The translations under genes were made by a program, and so were the position numbers. The notes beneath the pieces were generated by a model. That model made no database searches and was not told where the DNA came from. It saw nothing but the letters and a program-made list of their open reading frames with translations. 64,000 nt of DNA from MM2 sp035460165 (lineage in GTDB: Bacteria > Pseudomonadota > Gammaproteobacteria > Burkholderiales > Methylophilaceae), in contig DATHWW010000011.1 in assembly GCA_035460165.1 (NCBI GenBank), positions 62,001 through 126,000 on the forward strand, read 5' to 3'. This document shows positions 7,510 through 16,355 of the stretch, piece by piece. The first letter of the stretch is position 1, and each line of letters begins with the position of its first letter.

Positions 7510-8529
7510 ATGGACGACACCACAATACCGATCATCGATATTGGCCCCTTGCGCCAGGAAGACGCGGCAGGCAGCCTGGAAGTCGCCAGGCAGCTGGGCG
7601 AAGCATGCAGCCAGGTGGGCTTCTTCTATGTCACCAATCACGGGGTGGCGGACGATGTCATTTCGGACACATTCTCGAGCGCGCAGCGCTTCTTCTCGCT
7701 CCCTCTCGAGGAGAAAATGCGCTATTCACTGGAACGCTACAGCAAATGTTTCCGCGGCTACTCCCCGCCCCTGTCCGAACTGGCCGATGGCAAACGCAAT
7801 GCTTACGAACTCATGGAATTCAGCGTCGAATTTCCCGAGCATCATCCGGACGTACTACAAGGGAAACCCATGCATGGGCCCAACCAATGGCCGGACTTGC
7901 CGGGCTACCGGGAAGCGAATGAGCGTTATATTGAGGATTTGAGCGCACTGGGATTCGACCTGATGCGCGGCATCGCCATCAGCCTGGGGGTCGAGCCCGA
8001 TTACTTTTACAAGGCATTCAACGGCCGCTCTTTTTGGCAGTTCCGTACCGCGCACTACCCGGACGAGAGCGAAATTGCTTCAATCTCGGAACAGCTGCCC
8101 CGGCGCGACAAGGTCGAAAACATCGAGGTCGGCGACCATAGCTGCGGCGCGCATACCGATTACGGCTGCCTCACGATCCTGCTGGCTGACAGCCCCGGTC
8201 TGCAGGTGCTCAGCCGCAACGGCGTTTGGTTCGAAGCGCCGGTGATTCCCGGCGCCTACATCTGCAATATTGGCGACATGCTGCAGTACTGGACCAAGGA
8301 TATGTACGTGGCCACGATGCACCGCGTCATGACCAAGGGGTCGCGCATATCCCTGCCCTTTTTCTTCCAGCCGGATTACGAGACAATGGTGCATCCGTTT
8401 CCGCATATAGCGGATCCGGCAGGCAAGAATTTTTCGCCCATCAAATATGGCCCTTATGCTTTCAAGAATTACCAGGTGATTTATCCGACCGCGACCTCTC
8501 ACCCGCCGGAGGAAGCTGCGATCGCCTGA
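7510..8529 (+). CDS. Isopenicillin N synthase-family 2OG-Fe(II) oxygenase
   Basis: A 339-residue protein with the DIOX_N domain first (about 5-125; IPIIDIGPL and GFFYVTNHGV are typical) and the 2OG-FeII_Oxy domain later (about 175-290). HTDYGCLTILL gives H-x-D, TMHRVM the distal His, and SRISLPFFF the R-x-S co-substrate motif. This family hydroxylates, desaturates or cyclises small molecules and includes IPNS, gibberellin oxidases and ethylene-forming enzyme. GGAGG lies 4 bases before the ATG at 7510; a GTG three bases earlier is less likely. It is transcribed divergently from the five-gene operon and followed after 16 bases by the M20 amidohydrolase. A second, unrelated oxygenase at one locus suggests a multi-step oxidative pathway. 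Substrate unknown. Confidence 0.88.
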   Translation: MDDTTIPIIDIGPLRQEDAAGSLEVARQLGEACSQVGFFYVTNHGVADDVISDTFSSAQRFFSLPLEEKMRYSLERYSKCFRGYSPPLSELADGKRNAYELMEFSVEFPEHHPDVLQGKPMHGPNQWPDLPGYREANERYIEDLSALGFDLMRGIAISLGVEPDYFYKAFNGRSFWQFRTAHYPDESEIASISEQLPRRDKVENIEVGDHSCGAHTDYGCLTILLADSPGLQVLSRNGVWFEAPVIPGAYICNIGDMLQYWTKDMYVATMHRVMTKGSRISLPFFFQPDYETMVHPFPHIADPAGKNFSPIKYGPYAFKNYQVIYPTATSHPPEEAAIA

Positions 8530-8545
8530 TGCACAGAGGATAGAC

Positions 8546-9772
8546 GTGAAAATGGAATCCCTGCCCTTCGATACGCTACTTGCACCGGAAAGCATCGATA
8601 CCTCGCTGGTGAACGTGAGGCGAGACATCCATGCGCACCCTGAAATCTGCTTTGAGGAGCACCGTACTTCCGCCCTCGTCGCCAACATGTTGCAGGGGTG
8701 GGATATCGAAACGCATACAGGCCTCGCCGGGACCGGGGTGGTCGGCATCATCCGCGGCGCGGCTCCCGGTAAAACGATAGGGCTGCGCGCCGATATGGAC
8801 GCGCTGCCCTTGCAGGAAGCCAATGCCTTTGAGCACCGTTCGACGCATAGCGGAAAAATGCACGCCTGCGGTCATGACGGACATGTTGCGATGCTGCTGG
8901 GGGCGGCGCAGGAGCTGGCAAAAGAACGAAGCTTCCATGGCACTATCCATCTCATCTTTCAACCCGGAGAGGAAAGCGGCGTCGGGGCAAAGAAGATGCT
9001 GGACGACGGCCTTTTCGAGCGTTTTCCCTGCGATGCGGTATTCGCACTGCACAACTGGCCGGGAATCCCCGAAGGCCATTTCGCTACGTGCCCTGGCCCC
9101 ATCATGGCGTCTTGTAACGAATTCCACATTACCGTTAAAGGCAGAGGAGCCCATGCAGCGTTGCCCCATAACGGCATGGACCCTATATTCGCAGCCGCAC
9201 AGATACTGAACGGACTGCAATCCGTCATCACCCGCAATAAGCGGCCGATCGATAGCGCTGTGCTTTCGGTCACCCAGTTTCATGCCGGCGAGACCAACAA
9301 CATCATTCCGGAAGTGGCATGGCTCTCCGGCACCGTGCGCACCTTCTCGAAAGAGGTCCTATCCCAGATCGAAGAGCGCATGCGAGTGATTGCTTACGGC
9401 ACCGCGCGTGCGCATGGCTGTGAAGTCGAGTTCGATTTCATCCGTCAGTCCCCGGCAACCGTCAATGATCCGTCACAAACCGTTTTTGCAACTGCCGTGA
9501 TGGAAAGCATGGTGGGGAGCGGCCGCGTCGACAGAAGTGTGGAACCGACGATGGGAGCCGAGGATTTCTCGTATATGCTCGAGCGGGTTCCCGGCTGTTA
9601 CGCCTTTATTGGAAATGGCGAGGGAGGACACCGGGAACAGGGGCACGGCCTCGGCCCCTGCATGCTTCACAACCCGAGCTACGATTTCAATGACGCCCTG
9701 TTGCCGATTGGCGCCGCCTATTTCGTCAACCTGGCCAGAGCCTATCTCACGGAACTGCCCGCAACTCCCTGA
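8546..9772 (+). CDS. M20 family amidohydrolase (HipO / IAA-amino-acid hydrolase-like)
   Basis: A 408-residue metallo-amidohydrolase. RRDIHAHPE opens the M20 catalytic domain, LRADMDALP and KMHACGHDGHVAMLL supply metal ligands, QPGEESGVGAKKML contains the catalytic Glu pair, and PTMGAEDFSYMLERVPG is the C-terminal signature. The inserted dimerisation domain lies at about 190-305. Relatives cleave N-acyl amino acids such as hippurate or auxin conjugates. Next to a GNAT acyltransferase in the facing operon, one idea is removal of an N-acyl group after oxidation (inference). It follows the IPNS-like gene and overlaps sdhE tail-to-tail by 26 bases. Confidence 0.92.
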   Translation: MKMESLPFDTLLAPESIDTSLVNVRRDIHAHPEICFEEHRTSALVANMLQGWDIETHTGLAGTGVVGIIRGAAPGKTIGLRADMDALPLQEANAFEHRSTHSGKMHACGHDGHVAMLLGAAQELAKERSFHGTIHLIFQPGEESGVGAKKMLDDGLFERFPCDAVFALHNWPGIPEGHFATCPGPIMASCNEFHITVKGRGAHAALPHNGMDPIFAAAQILNGLQSVITRNKRPIDSAVLSVTQFHAGETNNIIPEVAWLSGTVRTFSKEVLSQIEERMRVIAYGTARAHGCEVEFDFIRQSPATVNDPSQTVFATAVMESMVGSGRVDRSVEPTMGAEDFSYMLERVPGCYAFIGNGEGGHREQGHGLGPCMLHNPSYDFNDALLPIGAAYFVNLARAYLTELPATP

Positions 9773-9995
9773 GCATCTTCAACAGGCGCGCCTCGCCATG
9801 GTCTAGGGTGGCCGCATCACGTGCAATCAGCCCCCACAGTTCAGTGTCCGTGAGGTCGAGTAGTTTGTCGAAATGGCGCAGTTCTTCCGCTCCCAAGCTG
9901 GGATAGTAGGTCTCGACGAATGCCTTGAGCACCAGGTCCAGCTCCAGCAACCCTCTCCGGCAGCGCCATAGCAACCGCCTGCCATCCGCCTTCAT
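9747..9995 (-). CDS. sdhE: Succinate dehydrogenase assembly factor SdhE
   Basis: An 82-residue protein of the SdhE/Sdh5 (DUF339) family that promotes covalent FAD attachment to SdhA. The order is characteristic: RRLLWRCRRGLLELDLVL with the RRGxxELD core (R-R-G-L-L-E-L-D), then LLDLTDTELWGLI. Its ATG overlaps the sdhB stop (ATGA), so it is translated with the sdh operon as its last gene. The small size and operon position make the call firm. Confidence 0.93.
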   Translation of the reverse strand: MKADGRRLLWRCRRGLLELDLVLKAFVETYYPSLGAEELRHFDKLLDLTDTELWGLIARDAATLDHGEARLLKMLRELRAVP

Positions 9996-10738
9996 TCCTG
10001 GACACTCTTGATCGGAATGTGCTTCTTTTGCGCAGCAGCCGGTTCTTTCGACTCCTTGCGCTTCAGCGCCCGGATTCTGCCGATGGCTTTGGCCGGATTG
10101 AGCCCTTTCGGGCAGACATCGACGCAATTCATGATGTTGTGGCATTTGTAGAGCCGGAAAGGATCCTCCAGATTCTCCAGCCTGTCCTTCAATGCATGGT
10201 CGCGACTGTCCACCATGAAGCGATACGCTTGCAGCAGACCGGCCGGGCCCACGAACTTGTCGGGGTTCCACCAGAATGACGGGCACGCGGTACTGCATGC
10301 CCCACACAGGATGCACTCGTAGAGGCCGTCCAGTCGGGCGCGGTCCTCAGGCGATTGAAGCCGCTCGCGTTCGGGCACGGGATCGTTATTGACGAGATAG
10401 GGGTTCACGGAATGGTACTGGTCGAAAAAATGCGTCATGTCGACGACCAGGTCCTTGATCACCGACAGCCCTGGCATGGGGCGCACCACGATAGGCTCTT
10501 CCAGGTCCGCTAGCCGGGTAATGCAGGCCAGTCCGTTCTTGCCGTTGATGTTCATCGCATCCGAGCCGCAAATACCTTCGCGGCACGATTTCCGCATGGC
10601 CAGACTTTCATCCACTTCCTTGATACGCAAAAGCGCATCCAGCAGCATGCGATCCCCGGGCTGGAGATCGACAGCGTAGTCCTGCATGTACGGTTCCTGA
10701 TCTGTTTCAGGGTTGTAGCGGTAGATGGAAAAACGCAT
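9992..10738 (-). CDS. sdhB: Succinate dehydrogenase iron-sulfur subunit
   Basis: A 248-residue subunit that passes electrons from FAD to ubiquinone through three clusters. The plant-type [2Fe-2S] domain shows CREGICGSD and a later C in GLACI. The C-terminal ferredoxin domain shows CILCGACSTACP and CHNIMNCVDVCPKG for the [4Fe-4S] and [3Fe-4S] centres. GGAGG lies 4 bases before ATG 10738; longer in-frame readings lack homology. It sits 8 bases after sdhA and couples to sdhE. Confidence 0.96.
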   Translation of the reverse strand: MRFSIYRYNPETDQEPYMQDYAVDLQPGDRMLLDALLRIKEVDESLAMRKSCREGICGSDAMNINGKNGLACITRLADLEEPIVVRPMPGLSVIKDLVVDMTHFFDQYHSVNPYLVNNDPVPERERLQSPEDRARLDGLYECILCGACSTACPSFWWNPDKFVGPAGLLQAYRFMVDSRDHALKDRLENLEDPFRLYKCHNIMNCVDVCPKGLNPAKAIGRIRALKRKESKEPAAAQKKHIPIKSVQE

Positions 10739-10746
10739 GCCCCCTC

Positions 10747-12498
10747 CTAATAGACTCTTTCCCGCAGGGGAAACGATTCGACCGATAGCGGCTTGAGCCT
10801 GACATTCTTGTATGCCAGACGACGGGACGCGCTGAAATAAAGCGAATGCTTGAGCCAGCGCTGATCGTCGCGCTCCGGGAAATCCTCGCGGCAATGCGCT
10901 CCGCGGCTTTCCTCGCGCGCAGCCGCAGCGGCCATCGTGGCTTCGGCCACCTCGATCAAATTGTCCAGTTCCAACGCTTCTACCCTGATCGTATTGAACA
11001 CCTTGCTGCGATCACGTATCCCCAAGTTCTGCATACGGCTGCGTATCTCATGGATACTATCGACACCCGCGTTCAGCAGATCGGGAAAGCGGAATACGCC
11101 GCAGTGTTTTTGTAATGTCCGGCGCATGCTGTTGCCCACATCGTTGACGCTCTCCCCATGCGGTACGTCGAGCCGGGCCATCCTCGCCAGCGCTCCATCC
11201 GCCGCACTCGGCGGCAATGGCTTGAAGCGAGTGGTGGAGCGGATGAAGGACGTCATGTGATTACCGGCCTCTCGACCGAAGACCATCAGGTCAAGCAGCG
11301 AGTTGGACCCCAACCGGTTTGCGCCATGCACGGACACGCAAGCGCACTCGCCTACCGCATAGAAGCCCTGCACCAGGTTATCGAACTCATCGGCGCACAC
11401 CTGGCCATGCAGACTGGTAGGTATGCCCCCCATCATGTAGTGCGCGGTAGGCACGACCGGGATCGGATCCTGGACCGGATCTATACCGGCAAATTTGATG
11501 GCAATCTCACGAATTCCGGGTAACCTGGACTTGATCAGCTCCTCGCCCAGATGGTCGAGCTTCAGGAATACCGCATCCTTGCTCTCCCCCACGCCCCGTC
11601 CCTGCTTGATCTCATGCGCAATGGCCCGAGATACCACATCCCGGCTGGCGAGATCCTTGGCTGCGGGCGCATAGCGCGACATGAAGCGCTCGCCTTCGTC
11701 GTTAACCAGATACCCGCCTTCACCCCGCACCCCTTCGGAAACAAGTACGCCGGCACCGGCGATGCCGGTGGGGTGAAACTGCCAGAACTCCATGTCCTGC
11801 AACGGAATACCCGCTCGCGCGGCCATCCCCAGTCCGTCGCCGGTGTTGATGAAGGCATTGGTGCTTGCCTCGAAAATCCGCCCCGCTCCGCCGGTGGCGA
11901 ACAGCGTCGCCTTGGCCTGCATCAGCACGATCTCGCTGGTTTCGATATCCATCGCGATGACGCCTAGCACATCGCCATCCGCATCCCGGATCAAGTCGAG
12001 GGCAAACCATTCGGTATAGAACTGCGTTTTCTGCATCACATTCTGCTGATACAGGGTATGCAGCATGGCATGCCCTGTACGGTCTGCCACGGCACAAGTG
12101 CGCGAAATCGGGCCTTGGCCGAATTCTTTGGTCATGCCGCCAAACGGGCGCTGGTAAATACGTCCGTTCTCCATGCGATCAAAGGGCATGCCGAAATGTT
12201 CGAGCTCGTAAATCGCCGAGGCCGCATTACGGCACATGAACTCGATGGCGTCCTGGTCCCCCAGGTAATCCGACCCCTTGACGGTGTCGTACATATGCCA
12301 AAGCCAGTTGTCCTTGCTCACATTCCCGAGCGCGGCGGCGATGCCGCCTTGAGCCGCGACGGTATGCGAGCGTGTGGGAAATACCTTGGAAATGACCGCG
12401 ACATTCAGGTTTTCCTTCGACAGCTGCAGCGCCGCGCGCAAACCGGCACCGCCTCCGCCGACAATAACGGCGTCGAACTTCCTTGTTTCGATGCTCAC
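10747..12498 (-). CDS. sdhA: Succinate dehydrogenase flavoprotein subunit
   Basis: A 583-residue catalytic subunit oxidising succinate to fumarate on the cytoplasmic side of the inner membrane. The N-terminal dinucleotide fold is AVIVGGGGAGLRAAL. RSHTVAAQGGIAAALGN contains the His that binds FAD covalently. FHPTGI, HYMMGG and GANRLGSNSLLDL are active-site and flavin-binding signatures. The order sdhC-D-A-B-E with only 1 base between sdhD and sdhA is the normal proteobacterial operon. Length is typical. Confidence 0.97.
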   Translation of the reverse strand: MSIETRKFDAVIVGGGGAGLRAALQLSKENLNVAVISKVFPTRSHTVAAQGGIAAALGNVSKDNWLWHMYDTVKGSDYLGDQDAIEFMCRNAASAIYELEHFGMPFDRMENGRIYQRPFGGMTKEFGQGPISRTCAVADRTGHAMLHTLYQQNVMQKTQFYTEWFALDLIRDADGDVLGVIAMDIETSEIVLMQAKATLFATGGAGRIFEASTNAFINTGDGLGMAARAGIPLQDMEFWQFHPTGIAGAGVLVSEGVRGEGGYLVNDEGERFMSRYAPAAKDLASRDVVSRAIAHEIKQGRGVGESKDAVFLKLDHLGEELIKSRLPGIREIAIKFAGIDPVQDPIPVVPTAHYMMGGIPTSLHGQVCADEFDNLVQGFYAVGECACVSVHGANRLGSNSLLDLMVFGREAGNHMTSFIRSTTRFKPLPPSAADGALARMARLDVPHGESVNDVGNSMRRTLQKHCGVFRFPDLLNAGVDSIHEIRSRMQNLGIRDRSKVFNTIRVEALELDNLIEVAEATMAAAAAREESRGAHCREDFPERDDQRWLKHSLYFSASRRLAYKNVRLKPLSVESFPLRERVY

Positions 12499-12499
12499 T

Positions 12500-12844
12500 T
12501 CAACCCCAGAGTATGTTGACCAACCAAACGGTGTAGAGACCCAGGCTCATCAAGATCAGCAGTCTGAGCAATTGGCGCAGCCAAACCAGCTTCACGTAAT
12601 CCATGAGTACATGCTTGATACCGAGCCAGGCGTGGATATACAGACTGATAAAAAAGAGCAGCGTGATGGTTTTGATCAGCTGAAAAGACATCACCAGATT
12701 CCAGGATTCAAAGTCATGCGGGGCATACAAGATGGCCACACCCAGCATGGCAACGAAATAGACGATCATGATGACCGCCGTGCTGCGCTGCAGTATCCAG
12801 TCCCGCAGGCCGGGGCGACTCAGGCCGATCATCAGACCCACCAT
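12500..12844 (-). CDS. sdhD: Succinate dehydrogenase membrane anchor subunit D
   Basis: A 114-residue protein with three transmembrane helices (about 20-38, 50-72 and 88-110). HAWLGIKHVLMDYV in the second helix carries the heme b ligand region and the conserved D-Y near the quinone site. The gene starts inside the last 13 bases of sdhC and ends 1 base before sdhA. Sequence conservation in this family is low, but topology, motif and operon position are decisive. Confidence 0.93.
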   Translation of the reverse strand: MVGLMIGLSRPGLRDWILQRSTAVIMIVYFVAMLGVAILYAPHDFESWNLVMSFQLIKTITLLFFISLYIHAWLGIKHVLMDYVKLVWLRQLLRLLILMSLGLYTVWLVNILWG

Positions 12845-13212
12845 AAGCTCATTCCGATCAGGAAGGTCAGGAACAGGCTGCTGCTTAATACCATCCTGTT
12901 GATCAATACTGCCTGGCGTAACTCCATCCCGAGATTGAGATCCGACAACAGGTGGCGGAGACCCGCGAATAGGTGATGGAGGAATGCCCAGCAGACGGCA
13001 ATCAGGACCAGCTTGGTGAGCGGATGAACGGCATAGCCGAGCACGATCTGAAAGCCTTGCTGCGACTCGAGCGACAAATGCAGCGCAAACAGAACGCCCG
13101 GGAGGATGAGAAACAGGATCAGGCCGCTCAATCGGTGCAGAATCGAGACAAGCGCCGGCAAGGGCAGGCGTATGGTAATGAGATTCAGGTTCTTGGGCCG
13201 CTTCTTGTCCAT
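12832..13212 (-). CDS. sdhC: Succinate dehydrogenase cytochrome b556 subunit
   Basis: A 126-residue membrane protein with three helices. ALVSILHRLSG is the SdhC signature (S-x-x-H-R-x-S-G, quinone site), and HHLFAGLRHLLSD holds the conserved heme ligand His and the R-H-L-x-x-D pattern. ATG 13212 begins MDKKRPKNLNL, the usual start for this family (RP.npnL); the upstream in-frame extension has no family similarity. It is the first gene of the sdh operon, 110 bases after the DUF1097 gene stop, so a separate promoter is possible there. Confidence 0.93.
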   Translation of the reverse strand: MDKKRPKNLNLITIRLPLPALVSILHRLSGLILFLILPGVLFALHLSLESQQGFQIVLGYAVHPLTKLVLIAVCWAFLHHLFAGLRHLLSDLNLGMELRQAVLINRMVLSSSLFLTFLIGMSLWWV

Positions 13213-13322
13213 ACCTTCGTTCTGATGCCCATCAAGGGGCAGCAATAAGAGTGAACCGAAACCCAATACTAGCGAATTTTCAGGATCATGTACCTGTATA
13301 AGTTGATAGTTGCAATTGAAAG

Positions 13323-13904
13323 TCAGACGGCTTCCGCATCTCTCGCCGCGACCGGGGCCGCACCAGGTTTTTTCCGCAGGGCACCGAAGCGGAGTATGGT
13401 CTCGATCGCGAGGACGTTCACATATCCAGCCGTCGCGCCGAGAATCTGGCACACCACCACGGCGATCAGGCCGTTGGTGAATGACAAGGACAGGAACCGG
13501 TCGAGACTGAAATAGCCGGTCGTCCCTGCAAACGCAAAGAAGCTGGCATAGCCATAGATGATGGCTGGCGTGATACTGAAACGCGGAATTGTGCCCAGGC
13601 GCGTGATCACGGCGATGACCGCGCCGATCAGCACCGGCCCCCACCAATCCGCCACCAGCTCGCTGGAAAAAGGGTTCAGCAGCAAGGCGATGGCCGAGAC
13701 CCATGCCGCCAAGGCGCCCAGCCCCAAGTGAGTGACTACCGCGAGGTACGCCTGATTGCGGTTCGCCCCGCCATCCAAATGGAAGAAACACGCCCAAGCG
13801 ATGAAAATGGCCCAAGGCGGCAAAAATGGCAGTTTTGCCACGAAATAGAGCGCGATGGCCGTGAGGGCGAATGCGCAGAATGTAACGACGTTGAGGGGGG
13901 TCAT
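13323..13904 (-). CDS. DUF1097 family membrane protein
   Basis: A 193-residue protein with about five or six hydrophobic segments and glycine-rich loops, matching the DUF1097 (YcdZ-like) inner-membrane family. FITPAIIYGYASFFAF-type features (here SITPAIIYGYASFFAF) are the recognisable core. No function is known for the family. Its start overlaps the end of the mxaL-like VWA gene by 4 bases, so it is the last gene of the mxa-type operon, which is not part of the classic methanol dehydrogenase cluster and could mark a lineage-specific addition. Confidence 0.8.
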   Translation of the reverse strand: MTPLNVVTFCAFALTAIALYFVAKLPFLPPWAIFIAWACFFHLDGGANRNQAYLAVVTHLGLGALAAWVSAIALLLNPFSSELVADWWGPVLIGAVIAVITRLGTIPRFSITPAIIYGYASFFAFAGTTGYFSLDRFLSLSFTNGLIAVVVCQILGATAGYVNVLAIETILRFGALRKKPGAAPVAARDAEAV

Positions 13905-14851
13905 GCCAGTTTTCTCCTCCAGCCTTGCAACTTGTCCCCGAAACTGCGCGCATAGCTCGACAGCAACAGCAGCATGGCTGCGATGATCAGCCAGCCATCG
14001 AGCCTCGCTTCCGCTTCCAGCTCACCGGCCGGTTCCATATCCTGCATCGCGTCGCCCAGCCCTTCGGGATCATGGCCCCGCAGGTATTTCGCGCCGATTT
14101 CCTCCGCCAACTCCCGCAGATAGGTTTCGTCCAGCTGGGACAGGTAGCGGTCATAGACATCGGAAGCGATGGTGCTGTCGCGCGTTCCCACGGACTCTTC
14201 CGATTGCACCTGAGAAGGGGCCAGGATGGAATTCGAGTAAGCCCAGTATCCAAGAATCTTGTCATCGCTGTCGAACTTGGGAATGGGCGAAGGCTCGTCG
14301 CCACCGATCCCCACCAGCAGCCACCCTCGCCCGCCTTGCCAGCCGGACAAGTCGGTTTTATTGACGGCGTTCAACTTGGGCGCTTCGTCGCCGTCGGTCA
14401 TGAAAATCACCCGGGCCGGCGTCTGGTACAAGCTGACAAGTGCCGCGGCCGAAGGCAGGCCAAACCGCAGCCGGCTATTGCCGCGCCAGGCCATGCGCCA
14501 CTCCAGGTTGGCAATGCTGTCCTGCACCACCGCATAATTGGCGCATACCTCAATGGGCGTGAACAGCAAGGCAACACTCTCCGCCGAAAACACTCCAAGG
14601 CTGATCATGGTGCCGCAGGGAATTTCGGACAGGGTTTTACCGAGCAGCGCGCGGGCAAATGCGATGCGGCTGACGCGCTTTCCGTCGAGCGCCATATCCA
14701 CGGTATTCATGCTCTGGGTCACATCGACCACGAACAGATAGCTGCGCACCTCACGTTTCATCGGGATCGCAGGCTTGAATAGCGCAACCAGCAGCAGCAC
14801 CAGGGCCATGCCCAGTGCCAGGTTGTGCCGGGACATGACCAGTTTTTTCAT
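13901..14851 (-). CDS. mxaL: VWA-domain protein, MxaL-like
   Basis: A 316-residue membrane-anchored von Willebrand factor A protein. Helices lie at about 12-30 and at 285-302. The MIDAS-type motif is VVDVTQSMNT (D-x-T-x-S, a variant of DxSxS), followed by IFMTDGDEAP. In methylotrophs MxaL works with MxaA, C and K in inserting Ca2+ into periplasmic methanol dehydrogenase. The call depends on its place as sixth gene of an R-S-A-C-K-L order; without context it would be a generic BatA-like protein. Its ATG overlaps the mxaK-like stop (ATGA). Confidence 0.72.
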   Translation of the reverse strand: MKKLVMSRHNLALGMALVLLLVALFKPAIPMKREVRSYLFVVDVTQSMNTVDMALDGKRVSRIAFARALLGKTLSEIPCGTMISLGVFSAESVALLFTPIEVCANYAVVQDSIANLEWRMAWRGNSRLRFGLPSAAALVSLYQTPARVIFMTDGDEAPKLNAVNKTDLSGWQGGRGWLLVGIGGDEPSPIPKFDSDDKILGYWAYSNSILAPSQVQSEESVGTRDSTIASDVYDRYLSQLDETYLRELAEEIGAKYLRGHDPEGLGDAMQDMEPAGELEAEARLDGWLIIAAMLLLLSSYARSFGDKLQGWRRKLA

Positions 14852-15384
14852 GGCAGCCCAGTCGGGATGTTCCCCATCACGATACCCATCTTGTCCTGCT
14901 TTTCCTCCTGGTTAGGCTCGGCAGGCAACATGGCCAGCACCCAGTCGAGGTGATGGCGCACGTCCATATGGCTGCTGTCCAGCCGCAGGGATTGCTGGAA
15001 GGCCAGCCGCGCCTGATTGAGCAGGTATTCGGCTTCATCTTTAACCGTGTCCCCGTTGTGATTCACCATCAGGCCGCGCATCATGAAGATATTGCCGAGG
15101 TTGTATTGCACAGCGGCGGCCTGGTCGGGCCGGCCTTTTGCCTCCAGCAGTTGACCATACAGCTGGGTGGCGTCCTGATATCTCCCTTGCTTGGCCAGCC
15201 AATAGGCGGCAGCAAACTTTGCTTCATAAGGATGGGCCTTGGGATCAGGCTGGCCGCCACGCAACGCCGCTTGATTAAACTGCTCGATGGAATGAACCTT
15301 CGCACCCGTATAAAGAACGCCGGCCATGCCGACAGCGAGCAGCACGGTCAGCAGCCGGTTCTTGGCGTTTACGCTTGTTGCCAT
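14848..15384 (-). CDS. mxaK: TPR-containing membrane protein, MxaK-like
   Basis: A 178-residue protein with one N-terminal helix (about 10-28) and a tetratricopeptide-like region (about 55-150), with KFAAAYWLAKQGRYQDATQLY and AVQYNLGNIFMMRG as TPR-like segments. Size and layout match MxaK, needed for calcium insertion into methanol dehydrogenase; generic Bat operons also carry a TPR protein here. It overlaps mxaC-like by 16 bases and mxaL-like by 4 bases, so the genes are translationally coupled. Confidence 0.7.
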   Translation of the reverse strand: MATSVNAKNRLLTVLLAVGMAGVLYTGAKVHSIEQFNQAALRGGQPDPKAHPYEAKFAAAYWLAKQGRYQDATQLYGQLLEAKGRPDQAAAVQYNLGNIFMMRGLMVNHNGDTVKDEAEYLLNQARLAFQQSLRLDSSHMDVRHHLDWVLAMLPAEPNQEEKQDKMGIVMGNIPTGLP

Positions 15385-16355
15385 GATTGGACTCCCATCT
15401 GCCTGATGCCCAGCAAGAGCAGCAGCAACCCCGCCGCCAAGCCGACGAACAGGTTGCTCAGGTCTTTGCCCGGCAATTTCTCGGTGTACCGTATCGTGTG
15501 CTTTTCGCGCGCGTTGATGTCCTGGATCGCCTGCTGCAGCGTACGTGGATCTTCCGCTTCGTATGCCTTGTAGGGGGTCTTGATCGTCTGGAAGAATTTG
15601 TGCAGCTCGATCTCCGCGGGCTCCAGCCCATCGCTATCCAGTTGGTAGTTGTTGCTGAAAATGCTAATGCCGTTAGGCTGGCGCAGCACGATCCAGTACA
15701 GATTGACACGCTCCCGCACCAGCCAGTCGGCAATCTTCTGCTTGGCTTTTGGACTAATCCGCCCTGCGCCGTCGGAAAGCAGGATAACCGCACGCGAGCC
15801 GGAGTCAGGCATCTTGTCGAACAGCGCCAGTCCACGCGTCAGTCCGGCGCCGATATTGGTCTGCAGCAGCCCCGAACCGCCGGCGGCATTGATGGCGGCA
15901 TATATGGCTTCGCGGCTTTGCGTCAGGGGAATTGCCTGCATTGCAGAATTGCTGAAGGCGATCACCCCCACCATGTCGTCCTTGCGATCGCGCACGAACT
16001 GCGTGATAAGACGCCTCGCGGCGGCAGACTTGTTCTCCCCGACCCGACCCTGCGTGCCTGCCCCGGCGAACGGATCGTCCATGCTGGCGCTGCGATCGAT
16101 CACGAGCACGACCTGCGCCCCTTTCCCGGTCTTGACTATGTCCCCGCCCTCGACTTCCACCTGCGCCAGCGCCAGGACCAGCAGCGCCAGGATGACGGCG
16201 ACCACATAGCGCAGCACCCATCCCATGAAGTCGGAAAACCGATCCTGGGGCACCATGGACAAGGAGGAATACACCTGTCCCGCGCGGCTGTTCAGCCATA
16301 GCGGTATCAGCACAAGCGGAAGCAGCAGCAACGCCCATGGCTGATGGACGATCAT
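15369..16355 (-). CDS. mxaC: VWA-domain protein, MxaC-like
   Basis: A 328-residue protein with two N-terminal helices (about 6-22 and 46-66), a VWA domain (about 80-265) and a C-terminal helix (about 300-318). VVLVIDRSASMDD is the DxSxS metal-adhesion motif and ILLSDGAG the downstream strand. MxaC is one of the proteins needed to load Ca2+ into methanol dehydrogenase. The ATG at 16355 overlaps the mxaA-like stop (ATGA), which decides the start. Family certain; the specific Mxa assignment rests on gene order. Confidence 0.74.
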   Translation of the reverse strand: MIVHQPWALLLLPLVLIPLWLNSRAGQVYSSLSMVPQDRFSDFMGWVLRYVVAVILALLVLALAQVEVEGGDIVKTGKGAQVVLVIDRSASMDDPFAGAGTQGRVGENKSAAARRLITQFVRDRKDDMVGVIAFSNSAMQAIPLTQSREAIYAAINAAGGSGLLQTNIGAGLTRGLALFDKMPDSGSRAVILLSDGAGRISPKAKQKIADWLVRERVNLYWIVLRQPNGISIFSNNYQLDSDGLEPAEIELHKFFQTIKTPYKAYEAEDPRTLQQAIQDINAREKHTIRYTEKLPGKDLSNLFVGLAAGLLLLLLGIRQMGVQSWQQA

